Shown here piece by piece: positions 25,363-34,123 of a stretch of DNA of 64,000 nucleotides. This DNA comes from Yanshouia hominis. GTDB lineage: Bacteria; Bacillota; Clostridia; Oscillospirales; Ruminococcaceae. The stretch spans positions 1-64,000 of the forward strand of contig JACRTB010000005.1 in NCBI GenBank assembly GCA_014385025.1, written 5' to 3'. Every line of letters begins with the position of its first letter. Position 1 is the stretch's first letter. The translations under genes were made by a program, and so were the position numbers. The notes beneath the pieces are model-generated. The model was not told the origin of the DNA, did no database searches, and was given only the letters and a program-made list of their open reading frames with translations.

Positions 25363-26241
25363 TTATCTTCCGATGATGCTGCGCAGAGCGCCGATTCGCT
25401 CCACTTCACAGATAACCTCATCTCCCGGCTTCAGAAAGCGGGGCGGCTGAAAGCCCATGCCGACCCCTGAAGGAGTTCCGGTTGCAATGATTGTCCCGGG
25501 CAGCAGGGTCATCCCTTGGGAAAGCTCGCTGATCGCTCCTGCGACGGTCTGAATCTGAAGGCTTGTGTTGCTGCTCTGCCGCAGTTCCCCGTTGACACGG
25601 CTGGAGATGGCAAGACACTGCGGGTCCGGAATTTCATCGGCAGTCACAATGCACGGCCCCATAGGGGTAAAACCGTCGAGACTTTTTCCAAGATACCACT
25701 GCTTATGCCGGGTTTGCAGGTCCCGGGCGCTGATGTCATTGATGACGGTATAGCCAAAGACCGCGTCCAGCGCCCTTTCTCTGGGGACGGCCCTGACCGC
25801 GCGACCAAGCACGACCCCCAGCTCGGCTTCATAGTCGAGGCTGCCGACCAGACCCGGATAGGAGGGGACCGTTTCGCCGGTCCCGGGGGCATAGCCGCAC
25901 CGCTTGGAAAAATAGATCGTGCAGGGACGTTCGCCGCCAAATGCCTCCTCCGAAAAGGAGGCGGCTTCGACCGCGTGTTCGAAATAATTGATTCCCAGAC
26001 AGATGACATCCTGCCGGGGACGGATGATCGGAGCGCAGAGCTTGACCGAATCCGCGGATACGGCTGCGCCATGTCCGCGCAGCGCATCAAGGCGCTTTCG
26101 CAGGTCCGCGTCATATGCCTCAATAAGCTGCTGCATTTCCGCAAAAGCAAAGCCGTTTTCAGCGAGGGGGTAAAGCGCGCCTTCTTCAAAGGAAACCGCA
26201 AGCTCGGGCGTTTCCCTCCGCAATATGGTATAGAGTCTCAT
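25363..26241 (-). CDS. Fumarylacetoacetate hydrolase-family protein
   Basis: This 292-residue protein has the FAH fold: VICLGINYFEHAVEAA, a metal site in LDYEAELGVVLGRAVRAV (ExE), FGYTVINDISARDLQ, KSLDGFTPMGPCIV and the C-terminal FLKPGDEVICEVERIGAL. Relatives hydrolyse or decarboxylate C-C bonds in acylpyruvates or hydroxy-muconate derivatives. The substrate here is unknown. The ATG at 26241 has AAAGGGATGG upstream; a longer frame to 26280 lacks an RBS. Confidence 0.88.
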   Translation of the reverse strand: MRLYTILRRETPELAVSFEEGALYPLAENGFAFAEMQQLIEAYDADLRKRLDALRGHGAAVSADSVKLCAPIIRPRQDVICLGINYFEHAVEAASFSEEAFGGERPCTIYFSKRCGYAPGTGETVPSYPGLVGSLDYEAELGVVLGRAVRAVPRERALDAVFGYTVINDISARDLQTRHKQWYLGKSLDGFTPMGPCIVTADEIPDPQCLAISSRVNGELRQSSNTSLQIQTVAGAISELSQGMTLLPGTIIATGTPSGVGMGFQPPRFLKPGDEVICEVERIGALRSIIGR

Positions 26242-26375
26242 GGAGTGATTCCATCCCTTTCTATGAATCGAATTTTGCATTCAGATCAGCATAATGGTTC
26301 CGCAATGCCGCTTCCCGAAGGGGGACCGGAACCCGTCGGAAACGTTTTTCTGTTTGTATCCGCCGTCCGTTTTCC

Positions 26376-27374
26376 TTAAAGCAGCAGAAATTGAAATGCG
26401 TTGAACAGATATCCGACAGCAATAATACCGACAGTACAAATTGTAACAAACAAGCCTAACAATTTTGGCTGAACGGCCTTGCGCAGCATCATGATGGACG
26501 GCAGCGACAAGGTTGTGACCGCCATCATAAAGCTTAGAATTGTGCCAAGCTGCGCGCCCCTGCCAAGCAGGGCTTCTGCAACAGGGATTGTTCCAAAAAT
26601 ATCCGCATACATCGGAACGCCGATCAAAGCAGCAAGTATCACACCCAGAGGATTTCCGCTGCCGAGCACTGCCGTAATCCAGCTCTCGGGAATCCAGTTA
26701 TGAATGAGCGCGCCGATGCCCACTCCCGCGAGAATATACGGAAATACCTTCCGAAACGTAGAGACAACCTGCTCCGCCGCATAGGTCAGCCGCTCTTTTT
26801 GCGTCAGGGCCGGAGCATCCAGATCCACGCTGCCGGCGGTGCGGATGAATTCCTCCACATAACGTTCCATATGCAGCCTTTCAATCAAAGTGCCGCCTGC
26901 AATGGCGACCAAAAGGCCAAGCGTCACATAGGCAACAGCAATTTTTACTCCGAAGATGCTCATCAGCAGGATGAGACTTCCGAGATCCACCATCGGTGAG
27001 GAGATCAGGAATGAGAAGGTGACGCCGAGGGGCAGCCCCGCGCTCGTGAAGCCGATAAACAGCGGGATGGACGAACAGGAACAAAAGGGCGTTACGGTTC
27101 CCAAGAGGGCGGCGATGCAGTTTGCGCCGATTCCAGAAAAATGCGTCATGATTTTTTTGCTGCGCTCCGGCGGAAAATAACTTTGGATATAAGAGATGAC
27201 GAAGATCAGGCAGCATAAAAGAACGGTGATTTTCAAAACGTCATACAGGAAAAATTGGATGCTCCTGCCGAGAGAAGATGACAGGTTCAATCCCGCCGCG
27301 GACAGCATCCTGCCGATCAGGGTATTGAGCCAGCGCATGCCGAAAAGTTCATCCTGAATAAAATTCCAGATCAT
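26376..27374 (-). CDS. Permease of the UPF0718/ArsP-like family
   Basis: This 332-residue integral membrane protein has about eight hydrophobic segments, including ITVLLCCLIFVISYI, LILLMSIFGVKIAVAYVTLGLLVAIAG and LLGLFVTICTVGIIAVGYLF. The signature TPFCSCSSIPLFIGFTSAGLPLG occurs in ArsP and SO_0444-type permeases, which export organoarsenicals or metals. The gene lies 2 bp after an ArsR-type regulator, so the pair should form a metal- or metalloid-responsive efflux unit. Which ion is exported cannot be told. Confidence 0.88.
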   Translation of the reverse strand: MIWNFIQDELFGMRWLNTLIGRMLSAAGLNLSSSLGRSIQFFLYDVLKITVLLCCLIFVISYIQSYFPPERSKKIMTHFSGIGANCIAALLGTVTPFCSCSSIPLFIGFTSAGLPLGVTFSFLISSPMVDLGSLILLMSIFGVKIAVAYVTLGLLVAIAGGTLIERLHMERYVEEFIRTAGSVDLDAPALTQKERLTYAAEQVVSTFRKVFPYILAGVGIGALIHNWIPESWITAVLGSGNPLGVILAALIGVPMYADIFGTIPVAEALLGRGAQLGTILSFMMAVTTLSLPSIMMLRKAVQPKLLGLFVTICTVGIIAVGYLFNAFQFLLL

Positions 27375-27376
27375 TT

Positions 27377-27673
27377 TCAGAGATCCCCGCCTTCCTCACC
27401 GCAGCAGGAAAGAGAGGCGACGAACTTTCCAAAGGAGCACAGCGTCTTGCGGTTTAAGGAATAATGGCTCCATTTTCCCTCTTTTCGGGCGGTGACAAGG
27501 CCGCATTCACAGAGGACTTTCATATGGTGGGAAAGGGTAGGCTGTGTAATCCGGAATTGCTCCAGCAGCTTGCAGGCGCAAATTTCCCCGGTGGAAAGCC
27601 TTTTCATGATTTGGAGGCGGTTACTGTCCCCCAGAGCCTTGCAGATCGCCGCCGCATCCATTTCGTTCAGCAT
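27377..27673 (-). CDS. ArsR-family metalloregulator
   Basis: This 98-residue winged-helix repressor has ICKALGDSNRLQIMKRLSTGEICACKLLEQFRITQPTLSHHMKVLCECGLVTARKEG. The pair CAC in EICACKLLE is the ArsR-type metalloid-binding position (usually ELCVCDL), and CxC plus a C-terminal CC may add ligands. It is expected to repress itself and the adjacent permease until the inducer binds. A matching operator lies just upstream. Confidence 0.92.
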   Translation of the reverse strand: MLNEMDAAAICKALGDSNRLQIMKRLSTGEICACKLLEQFRITQPTLSHHMKVLCECGLVTARKEGKWSHYSLNRKTLCSFGKFVASLSCCGEEGGDL

Positions 27674-27683
27674 GGAATCACCT

Positions 27684-27740
27684 CATATAGATAGATGTTT
27701 ATCTATATGTAACTCTATCACTGATATAGATAAATGTCAA
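27684..27740 (-). promoter_or_regulatory. Promoter and ArsR-type operator
   Basis: On the minus strand, -35 TTGACA (27735-27740) and -10 TAGAGT (27712-27717) are 17 bp apart. Just downstream a perfect 10-bp inverted repeat CATATAGATA (27684-27693) / TATCTATATG (27700-27709) is present. A further half-site (ATATAGATAAA, 27724-27734) lies in the spacer. This is the classical arrangement for ArsR autorepression. Confidence 0.85.
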
Positions 27741-28033
27741 TCTGTTTTGCGCGGCAATGACAGATAAAAAAATTTGGGGACCAGGCAAAAGGCCCCCTCA
27801 GAAGTGCCCTGCGGATACCTCCCTTTTAACTGGGGATTCAAGGATGCTGCCGGGCACATCTCTTCATCATTTCAACGGATCAACAAGCCCGTCCCGCCGG
27901 CCCTCATCCGTTTCCCGCTTGCCCTTCCTTGCACCGGTTTCTGATCCACTCGTGCGTTGGCGGATGCGGTAAACTCCGCATCCGCCAACGCGCTTCAAAG
28001 AGTTTCATTCCTGTTAAGACAAAATACCAATGG
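27741..28033. other. Gene-free gap with a 16-bp perfect hairpin
   Basis: The stem GCGTTGGCGGATGCGG (27954-27969) / CCGCATCCGCCAACGC (27976-27991) with loop TAAACT lies downstream of the minus-strand 64-residue gene. It may be a terminator, although it has no T-run. Nothing else is recognised. Confidence 0.5.
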
Positions 28034-28228
28034 CTATCCGCGCCCGGAATACCCGCCTTCGTGCGGCACATCCGGGCCATTTTTCGCTGAACGGCCGGAA
28101 GACTCCTGATCCTCCTCCCAGGCAGACAGAATCCCCCCGCCGTTTAAGAAGCGGTCGAGCCGTTCCATCATCCAATAACCGAGCGCAATGACATAAATCA
28201 ATCCGGCTGTTAACACGAAGGCTTCCAT
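28034..28228 (-). CDS. Small single-span membrane protein near the potassium locus
   Basis: This 64-residue protein has one N-terminal membrane helix (MEAFVLTAGLIYVIALGYWMM), then a cytosolic RLDRFLNGGGILSAWEED and a polar tail. GAGG lies about ten bases before the ATG. It is divergent from kdpF across a 199-bp gap. A link to potassium uptake is suggested by position only. Confidence 0.55.
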   Translation of the reverse strand: MEAFVLTAGLIYVIALGYWMMERLDRFLNGGGILSAWEEDQESSGRSAKNGPDVPHEGGYSGRG

Positions 28229-28386
28229 AGAATCACTTCCTCACCTTGAATATACCATCTTGCACATTGGTGTGAGATTAGCGTTCCTGATGCCGCGTTA
28301 AAGCGGCATTAACGGCGGGCAGGCCATCGCCCCGCATTCATAAAACCTTAACGGAGGTGCCGTTTCCTCAAATGGCACCTTTATTT

Positions 28387-28427
28387 CTTTGGTGCTACGA
28401 TGTAGGCACATCAAAGGAGGAAATGTT
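28387..28427 (+). promoter_or_regulatory. Hairpin overlapping the kdpF ribosome binding site
   Basis: CTTTGGTGC (28387-28395) can pair with GGCAC-AT-CAAAG (28105-style arm at 28105+300, i.e. 28405-28416), whose right end runs into AAAGGAGG. A second small stem GGTGCC/GGCACC (28355-28379) precedes it. Together they could expose or hide the RBS; this is inferred from base pairing. Confidence 0.35.
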
Positions 28428-28511
28428 ATGCAGGCTGTCCTGATTGGCATTGGTATTTTAGTGATCGCCGTTCTGGTCTACCTGGGCTGGACGTTGATGA
28501 GGGAGGAATGA
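28428..28511 (+). CDS. kdpF: KdpF-like peptide
   Basis: This 27-residue single-span peptide (MQAVLIGIGILVIAVLVYLG then WTLMREE) is directly upstream of kdpA, the size and place of KdpF, which stabilises the KdpFABC potassium pump. AAAGGAGG lies 6 bp before the ATG. Because kdpA is truncated here, the peptide is probably a relic. Confidence 0.7.
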   Translation: MQAVLIGIGILVIAVLVYLGWTLMREE

Positions 28512-28515
28512 AGCG

Positions 28516-28809
28516 GTGAACTCAACGATCCAATATATACTCTATCTCACTGTTCTGACGGCATTGGCCATCCCGCTGGGCGGATATATCGCCAGAGCGA
28601 TGACGGGAAGGCCCGTGCTTCTCTCCCGCGTCCTCCGCCCCTGCGAGGATGGAATCTATCGAGCGCTGAACATTGATCCCTGCGAGGAGATGGGCTGGAA
28701 AAAGTATCTGCTCTCCGCATGGCGGAGCTGGCGGGCGCGGTTTCATGCCGGATGTCCTGCTGTGCATTCTCGCGTCAGAATCAGGTGGTTCTGGACGGCA
28801 GCAGGCTGA
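28516..28809 (+). pseudogene. kdpA: kdpA, N-terminal remnant of the potassium pump channel subunit
   Basis: The GTG start opens NSTIQYILYLTVLTALAIPLGGYIARAM and RVLRPCEDGIYRALNIDPCEEMGWKKYLLSA, a clear KdpA N-terminus of about 66 residues. After that the sequence is unrelated (WRSWRARFHAGCPAV...) and stops. KdpA is normally about 560 residues. No kdpB or kdpC follows before ktrA, so a deletion has removed most of the operon, with the break near 28713. Confidence 0.85.
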
Positions 28810-29177
28810 CCGTCCCCACGGAGGGCAGCCTGTTTCTCTATCTGGCATGGGAACCTCTTCCTCATCAGGCACTGCTTGAGGCGCTGACCATCGCTCACAA
28901 AGCGCGTCTGTGGCGCGCCTTTCTGGAAAACGGCCTCCATCCGCTGGAATTTGACTGATTGTGGGAATGCTACCTCACAGGGGGAGCCGCTGTTCCTTCT
29001 GGAATGGGAACTGGCGCTGAGAACCGTATTGGAGGAATTGAAATTCCGAGTGGAGCGGAGCGACCATGCATTTCACGCCCTCGATTCCGGGGGAAATGAG
29101 CGCCGCTTCGGCATCGCCCGGGGCGGTCCGGCGGAAAAGGTGTTTTTGAAGCTGCTGTTCCCCCTGAACGGCCAATA
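28719..29177 (+). other. Sequence between the kdpA break and ktrA, unidentified
   Basis: Two short frames are open, 28719-28958 (includes VPTEGSLFLYLAWEPLPHQALLEAL) and 28951-29178 on the plus strand. The reverse strand also has a 66-residue frame at 28975-29175. None has a convincing RBS or known family. The GC and codon texture look coding, so this may be the far end of whatever gene was joined to kdpA by the deletion. Confidence 0.3.
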
Positions 29178-29211
29178 AGAGGACCGGCGGTGTTGTTGCC
29201 GCCGGTCCTCT
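29178..29211. terminator. 13-bp hairpin between the kdp remnant and ktrA
   Basis: AGAGGACCGGCGG (29178-29190) pairs perfectly with CCGCCGGTCCTCT (29199-29211). It lies 6 bp beyond the ktrA stop and probably terminates the minus-strand ktrBA transcript. Confidence 0.75.
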
Positions 29212-29216
29212 CCCTT

Positions 29217-29861
29217 TCAGTGCAGGAATCTTTGAATGTCATGATTGCCGCCCAGAATAAGCATCGTCTCGTCGGCCTGAAAGCAGTGCGCGGCGCCGGG
29301 CAGGGGGTCGAGCTTCCCGTTTCGCTTGGTGGCCAGAATATTGATACGGTTCTTTTGACGCACATTCAGCTCCATAATGGTATGTCCCACCCATGCGGCG
29401 GGGACCGCCGTTTCAAAGATGGAATATTCCGCAGTGAGCTCCACATAATCGAAGATATGATCGCTGCTGTACCGCACCGCCGCCCAGGAAGCCATCTGCT
29501 TTTCCGGATAGATCACATCGTCGGCGCCGTTGCGCAGCAGAAATTTGGCATGGACATCCCGGGTGGCCCGGGAGAGGACAAAGGGGGCGCCGTTTTCCTT
29601 GAGCAGAGCGGTGGTTTCGAGGGAGCTTTGAAAATCGTCTCCAATGGCCACCACACACAGGTCGAAGTTGCGCACCCCAAGAGAGGCGATGAACTGTTCA
29701 CTGGTGCCGTCGCCGATCTGGGCATTGGTCACATAGGGTAAAATATCGTTGACACGCCTTTCATCCCTGTCGATGGCCAGTACCTCATGGCGCAGTTCCC
29801 TCAGCTTTTGGGCCATGTGCCGTCCGAAACGGCCAAGGCCGATCAAGAGGACAGATTTCAT
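29217..29861 (-). CDS. ktrA: KtrA/TrkA-type potassium channel regulatory subunit
   Basis: This 214-residue cytosolic protein has an RCK-N domain with the Rossmann motif SVLLIGLGRFGRHMAQKL and the acidic turn AIDRDERRV, followed by an RCK-C domain (WVGHTIMELNVRQKNRINILATKRNGKLDPLPGA). KtrA rings bind ATP/ADP or NAD and gate KtrB; the RCK-C domain in Firmicutes often binds c-di-AMP. It follows ktrB after 16 bp, so one operon. Confidence 0.93.
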   Translation of the reverse strand: MKSVLLIGLGRFGRHMAQKLRELRHEVLAIDRDERRVNDILPYVTNAQIGDGTSEQFIASLGVRNFDLCVVAIGDDFQSSLETTALLKENGAPFVLSRATRDVHAKFLLRNGADDVIYPEKQMASWAAVRYSSDHIFDYVELTAEYSIFETAVPAAWVGHTIMELNVRQKNRINILATKRNGKLDPLPGAAHCFQADETMLILGGNHDIQRFLH

Positions 29862-29877
29862 ATTGCAGTTCCTTTCT

Positions 29878-31224
29878 TTATCCGACGGTTACCTGTTCCA
29901 GCGGATATTGCGCGGCCGGCTTCCCGTTTGCGGATACAGCGTAAATCAGGGTCAGCCCGCCGACCCGGCCAAAATACATCAGAAAGATCAGGATCAGGCG
30001 GGAGGGGGCTGAAAGCCCCGCCGTCCCGCCCAGGGACAGACCCACCGTGCCGATGGCGGAGGCCGCCTCAAAGAGAGCGTCCATCATGGATACCCCGTCG
30101 ATGGCACAGACGAGGATGCCTCCGGTCAAAAACAGCAGGAGGTACAGAAGAAAAATGGCACTGGCGCTGCGAAGCGTCTCACCCGGAAGGCGGCGTCCAA
30201 AGCACTGGGCGTTGTCCCGGCGCCGGAACACCGCGCGAACGCTGAGGAGAAGAACCGCCAAAGTGGTGGCCTTGAAGCCGCCCGCCGTGGAACCGGGGGC
30301 CCCGCCGGTAAGCATCAGCAGGATCATCAGGAGCCGGGCGGGCTGGCTGAGAGCGGCAAGGTCCACCGTGTTGAAGCCGGCGGTGCGGGGGGTGACGGAC
30401 TGAAAGGCGGCGGCAAGAATCCGTTCTTCAGCGGGAAGCCCCTCCCATCGGGGCAGACGAAACTCATACAGGGCGAAGAACAAAAATCCGCCTAGCAGCA
30501 GCGCCGCCGTGGCGCAGAGAATCAGCTTGCTCTGGAGCCGGTATTGCCTGAAACGAAGGCGATGCTCCCGGATGTCATACCAGGTGAGAAAACCGATGCC
30601 ACCCAGAACAATCAGCGCCGCAATGGTAAGACTGACCAGCGGGTCCCCCGCATAGGCTGTCAGGGATGAGTAGGGGCCGTCATGCCTTCCCATCAGATCG
30701 AATCCGGCATTACAGAAGGCGGAAACCGCATGGAACACCGCATACCACAGTCCTCTCGCCAGACCGAACCGGGGAACAAACCGCAGGGCCAGCAGCAGCG
30801 CGCCGATTCCCTCGATGGCAAAAGCGGCCCTGAGAATGAAGCGGGTCTGCCGGACGATGCCGCCGACCTGCGGCGCGGAGATGGATTCCTGCATGACCCA
30901 CCGCTGCTTGAGTCCGATTTTCCTGCCGGAAAACATAAAAATGGCCACCGCCATGGTCACCACTCCCATGCCGCCGATCTGAATCAGCATCAGGATGACC
31001 AGCTGCCCGAAGGGGGACCAGTAGAGAGCCGTGTCGTGAATCACCAGACCGGTCACGCAGGTGGCCGAGGTGGCGGTGAAGAGGGCGTCGAAGAAGGAAG
31101 CTCTGCCGGGACCGTTGACGGCGAAGGGGAGGGTCAGCAGCACTGCGCCGCATAAAATCAAAAGCAGGAACCCTAAAATAATAATCTGGGCCGGTGTGAT
31201 CCGCTCGTTTTTCCAAAAAGGCAT
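29878..31224 (-). CDS. ktrB: KtrB/TrkH-type potassium transporter
   Basis: This 448-residue membrane protein has four repeated pore segments with selectivity glycines, seen in FTATSATCVTGLVIHD, SAFCNAGFDLMG, QSVTPRTAGFNTVD and ASAIGTVGLSLGG. It forms the channel-like subunit for potassium (often sodium-coupled) uptake together with KtrA. Its start lies 208 bp from kdpD and is divergent from it, so a shared control region between the two is likely. Confidence 0.93.
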   Translation of the reverse strand: MPFWKNERITPAQIIILGFLLLILCGAVLLTLPFAVNGPGRASFFDALFTATSATCVTGLVIHDTALYWSPFGQLVILMLIQIGGMGVVTMAVAIFMFSGRKIGLKQRWVMQESISAPQVGGIVRQTRFILRAAFAIEGIGALLLALRFVPRFGLARGLWYAVFHAVSAFCNAGFDLMGRHDGPYSSLTAYAGDPLVSLTIAALIVLGGIGFLTWYDIREHRLRFRQYRLQSKLILCATAALLLGGFLFFALYEFRLPRWEGLPAEERILAAAFQSVTPRTAGFNTVDLAALSQPARLLMILLMLTGGAPGSTAGGFKATTLAVLLLSVRAVFRRRDNAQCFGRRLPGETLRSASAIFLLYLLLFLTGGILVCAIDGVSMMDALFEAASAIGTVGLSLGGTAGLSAPSRLILIFLMYFGRVGGLTLIYAVSANGKPAAQYPLEQVTVG

Positions 31225-31278
31225 GGTGTCTCTCCCTGATCAATGCAGATATCGGTTCCTTTTGATTATATCATGGGC

Positions 31279-31399
31279 GGAATGAGGATATGGTTAAGGG
31301 AATCCGCGGCGCATTAAGTTCTCATTAAGGAGGCCTTTATGCTATTTTAATGCGGGACGCAAAAGGCCAATGCCATGCTGATGCCAGTTGTGTTATACT
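31279..31399. promoter_or_regulatory. Divergent ktrB/kdpD control region with TTAAG repeats
   Basis: CATTAAG occurs at 31312 and again at 31323 (11-bp spacing), with a further GGTTAAGGG at 31291. Evenly spaced direct repeats are typical of OmpR/PhoB-family regulators such as KdpE. For kdpD an extended -10 (TGTGTTATACT, ending 31399) lies 33 bp before the ATG. Confidence 0.45.
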
Positions 31400-31432
31400 G
31401 AATATGAAAAAGAAGTGCTGCGGGGTGCTGTT

Positions 31433-34123
31433 ATGCTGGAGCTGACGAGGCCGGACCCGGAAGCTTCGCTGAAAAACATTCAGCGCGGGGAATCCAGGCC
31501 CTCTGGGAAACTGAAAATATTTTTCGGGTATGCCGCCGGGGTGGGCAAAACCTACGCCATGCTGGAGGCCGCCCGTCGTGCCAAAGCCGCGGGGGTGGAT
31601 GTGGTGGCCGGGTGTATCGAGCCCCACACCCGCCCTGAAACCATGGCCCTGCTGGAGGGACTGGAACAGCTCTCTCCAAAAACGATTTCCTATAAGGGCA
31701 TTCTCCTGCGGGAGTTTGATCTGGACGGAGCTTTGGCCCGGAACCCCCAGCTGATTTTAGTGGATGAGCTGGCCCATACCAACGCCCATGGCTGCCGCCA
31801 CACCAAACGGTATCAGGATGTGCAGGAGCTGCTGCGCTCCGGCATCAGCGTCTATACCACCGTCAACGTTCAGCATCTGGAAAGTCTGAACGACGTAGTC
31901 GCCGCCGTCACCGGCGTCACCGTGGCGGAACGCATTCCGGATTCTGTGTTCGACTCCGCCGATCAGGTGGAGGTCATGGACCTTGAGCCCGCCGACCTGC
32001 TTGAGCGCCTGCAATCGGGAAAAATCTACCGGGAGGCGCAGGCCGCGCAGGCCATGTCGCACTTTTTTATCGAGAAAAACCTCGCCGCGCTCCGGGAGAT
32101 TGCTCTGCGCCGGACGGCGGACCGCCTCGAAAGAAGCACCGGAGTCAGGGACGGCATCAAGGCAAAGACCGGAGAACATATTTTGATCTGTCTTTCGGGC
32201 GCCCCCTCCAATGCCAAGGTGATCCGCACCGCCGCCCGGATGGCGGAGGCCTTTCACGGCGCCTTCACCGCGCTCTTCGTGGAAACGCCGCGGTTTTCCT
32301 CCCAGACCGAGGAGGACCGTTCGCGTCTCCGGGCCAACCTCCGGCTGGCCGAGGAGCTGGGCGCCCGCATTACCACGGTATACGGTGATGATCCCGCTCT
32401 TCAGATCGCGGAGTACGCCCGGGTCAGCGGCATTTCCAAAATTGTTCTGGGGCGCAGTCCGGGGCGCCGGAGACTTCTGCCACCCTCCAAGAATCTGATG
32501 GACCGGCTCAACGAACTGGCCCCCGAGCTGGATATCTACATCATCCCGGACCAATCCGTCCCGATTGCCCGCCGGAAGCGGAGAAACCGCTCTGTTCAGG
32601 AGCGGTTCTCCTGGGCGGACAGTCTGCGGATGCTGGGAATTCTGGCCGCCTGCACCGCTGTGGGGTATCTGTTCCGGGGCTTGGGCTTCAAGGCCGACAA
32701 TATCATCATGGTCTACATTCTCGGGGTGCTGGGCGTTTCCATGTCCACCACGGGGCACAGTTACAGTCTGATCTCTTCGGCGTTTTCCGTCCTCATCTTC
32801 AACTTTTTCTTCACCTTTCCCTACTTCTCTCTGGTGAGCGAGCCCAGCTATCTCGCCACCTTCGGCATCATGTTTATTGTGGCGTTGCTGGGCAGCTCCC
32901 TGACCACCCGCATCAAGCGGCAGGCCATCCAAAGCGCCAACAAGGCCTATCGCACCGAGGTGCTGCTGGAAACCAGCCGAAAGCTTCAGACAGCAGAAGG
33001 TACTGAAGAGATTCTCTCGGTCACCGCCACGCAGCTCGGCAAGCTGCTGGAACGGGATCTGCTGATCTATCCGGTGTGGGAGGATGGACGGCTGGCGGAG
33101 GCATTGTGCTTTCCGACGGTTTCCGGCGCGGATATGAGCGGATACCTGACCAGCGCCGAGCGGGCGGCGGCCGAGTGGGTGCAGAAAAACAACAAGCACG
33201 CCGGAGCCACTACCAGCACGCTTCCCAGCTTTCAATGCCTGTATATGGCGGTGCGCGGGGCGGAGCGGGTCTTGGCCGTGGCCGGAATTGTCATCGTCCC
33301 TGACCGCAGGCCGGATTCCTTTGAAAAGAATCTGATGGTGGCCATTTTGGATGAGTGCGGACTTGCGCTGGAGAAGGAACGGATGGTGCGGGTTAAACAG
33401 AAGGTGGAGGAGGCCGCCCAGCAGGAGACCCTGCGGGCCAACCTGCTTCGGGCCATTTCCCATGATCTGCGGACGCCGCTGACCAGCATCTCCGGGAACG
33501 CCGGCATCCTCATGGAAAACGGTGCCGTACTGGACGGAGAGAAACGTCGGGACCTCTACACCTCTATTTACGACGACGCCATGTGGCTCATCAATCTGGT
33601 GGAGAATCTGCTTTCCATCACCCGGATGGAAAACGGTTCCATCAAGCTGAACGTCCAGCCGGAGCTGCTCGAAGAGGTCTTTGCGGAGGCGCTGTCGCAT
33701 CTTGACCGCCACGCGGAAAAGCATCATATTGAGATGAATCTGAAGGATGATCTGCTGATGGCCGACATGGACGCGCGTCTCATTGTTCAGGTAGTCATCA
33801 ACATCATCAACAACGCCGTTAAATATACGCCGGAAGGTTCCCACATTCTCCTGTCGGCGGAACGGCAGGGACAGTTCGTGCAGGTAAAAATTGCCGACGA
33901 CGGGCCCGGCATTCCGGCGGAGGCCCGGGAAAAGCTCTTTGATATGTTCTATACGGCGAACAACACCCGCGGGGATGGACGCCGGGGGCTTGGATTGGGA
34001 CTTTCCCTGTGCAGATCGATCGTAACCGCTCACGGCGGAACGATCTCCGTTCTTGACAACCCGCCCCATGGCGCCGTATTCTGTTTTACATTACACGCTT
34101 CGGAGGTGAAGCCCTATGAATAA
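31433..34123 (+). CDS. kdpD: Sensor histidine kinase KdpD
   Basis: This 896-residue kinase senses potassium limitation or turgor. Domains in order: KdpD cytosolic domain with Walker A FFGYAAGVGKTYAM and LVDELAHTN (residues 1-215); a universal-stress-type domain (about 235-370); four closely spaced membrane helices (about 395-490); GAF (about 515-640); HisKA with ISHDLRTPLTSISGNAGIL; and HATPase with NIINNAVKYTPEGS, DDGPGIP, GLGLGLSLC. The ATG at 31433 is used because the KdpD domain starts there; the RBS is weak (GGGGTG). ATGA-type overlap with kdpE (8 bp). Confidence 0.95.
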   Translation: MLELTRPDPEASLKNIQRGESRPSGKLKIFFGYAAGVGKTYAMLEAARRAKAAGVDVVAGCIEPHTRPETMALLEGLEQLSPKTISYKGILLREFDLDGALARNPQLILVDELAHTNAHGCRHTKRYQDVQELLRSGISVYTTVNVQHLESLNDVVAAVTGVTVAERIPDSVFDSADQVEVMDLEPADLLERLQSGKIYREAQAAQAMSHFFIEKNLAALREIALRRTADRLERSTGVRDGIKAKTGEHILICLSGAPSNAKVIRTAARMAEAFHGAFTALFVETPRFSSQTEEDRSRLRANLRLAEELGARITTVYGDDPALQIAEYARVSGISKIVLGRSPGRRRLLPPSKNLMDRLNELAPELDIYIIPDQSVPIARRKRRNRSVQERFSWADSLRMLGILAACTAVGYLFRGLGFKADNIIMVYILGVLGVSMSTTGHSYSLISSAFSVLIFNFFFTFPYFSLVSEPSYLATFGIMFIVALLGSSLTTRIKRQAIQSANKAYRTEVLLETSRKLQTAEGTEEILSVTATQLGKLLERDLLIYPVWEDGRLAEALCFPTVSGADMSGYLTSAERAAAEWVQKNNKHAGATTSTLPSFQCLYMAVRGAERVLAVAGIVIVPDRRPDSFEKNLMVAILDECGLALEKERMVRVKQKVEEAAQQETLRANLLRAISHDLRTPLTSISGNAGILMENGAVLDGEKRRDLYTSIYDDAMWLINLVENLLSITRMENGSIKLNVQPELLEEVFAEALSHLDRHAEKHHIEMNLKDDLLMADMDARLIVQVVINIINNAVKYTPEGSHILLSAERQGQFVQVKIADDGPGIPAEAREKLFDMFYTANNTRGDGRRGLGLGLSLCRSIVTAHGGTISVLDNPPHGAVFCFTLHASEVKPYE

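Noticed and set aside
28229-28427. c-di-AMP (ydaO-type) riboswitch before kdpF
   Set aside because: The conserved core elements of that riboswitch could not be found; only simple stems are visible.
31757-34069. 770-codon frame antisense to kdpD
   Set aside because: Caused by high GC and codon bias of kdpD; no domain, no RBS.
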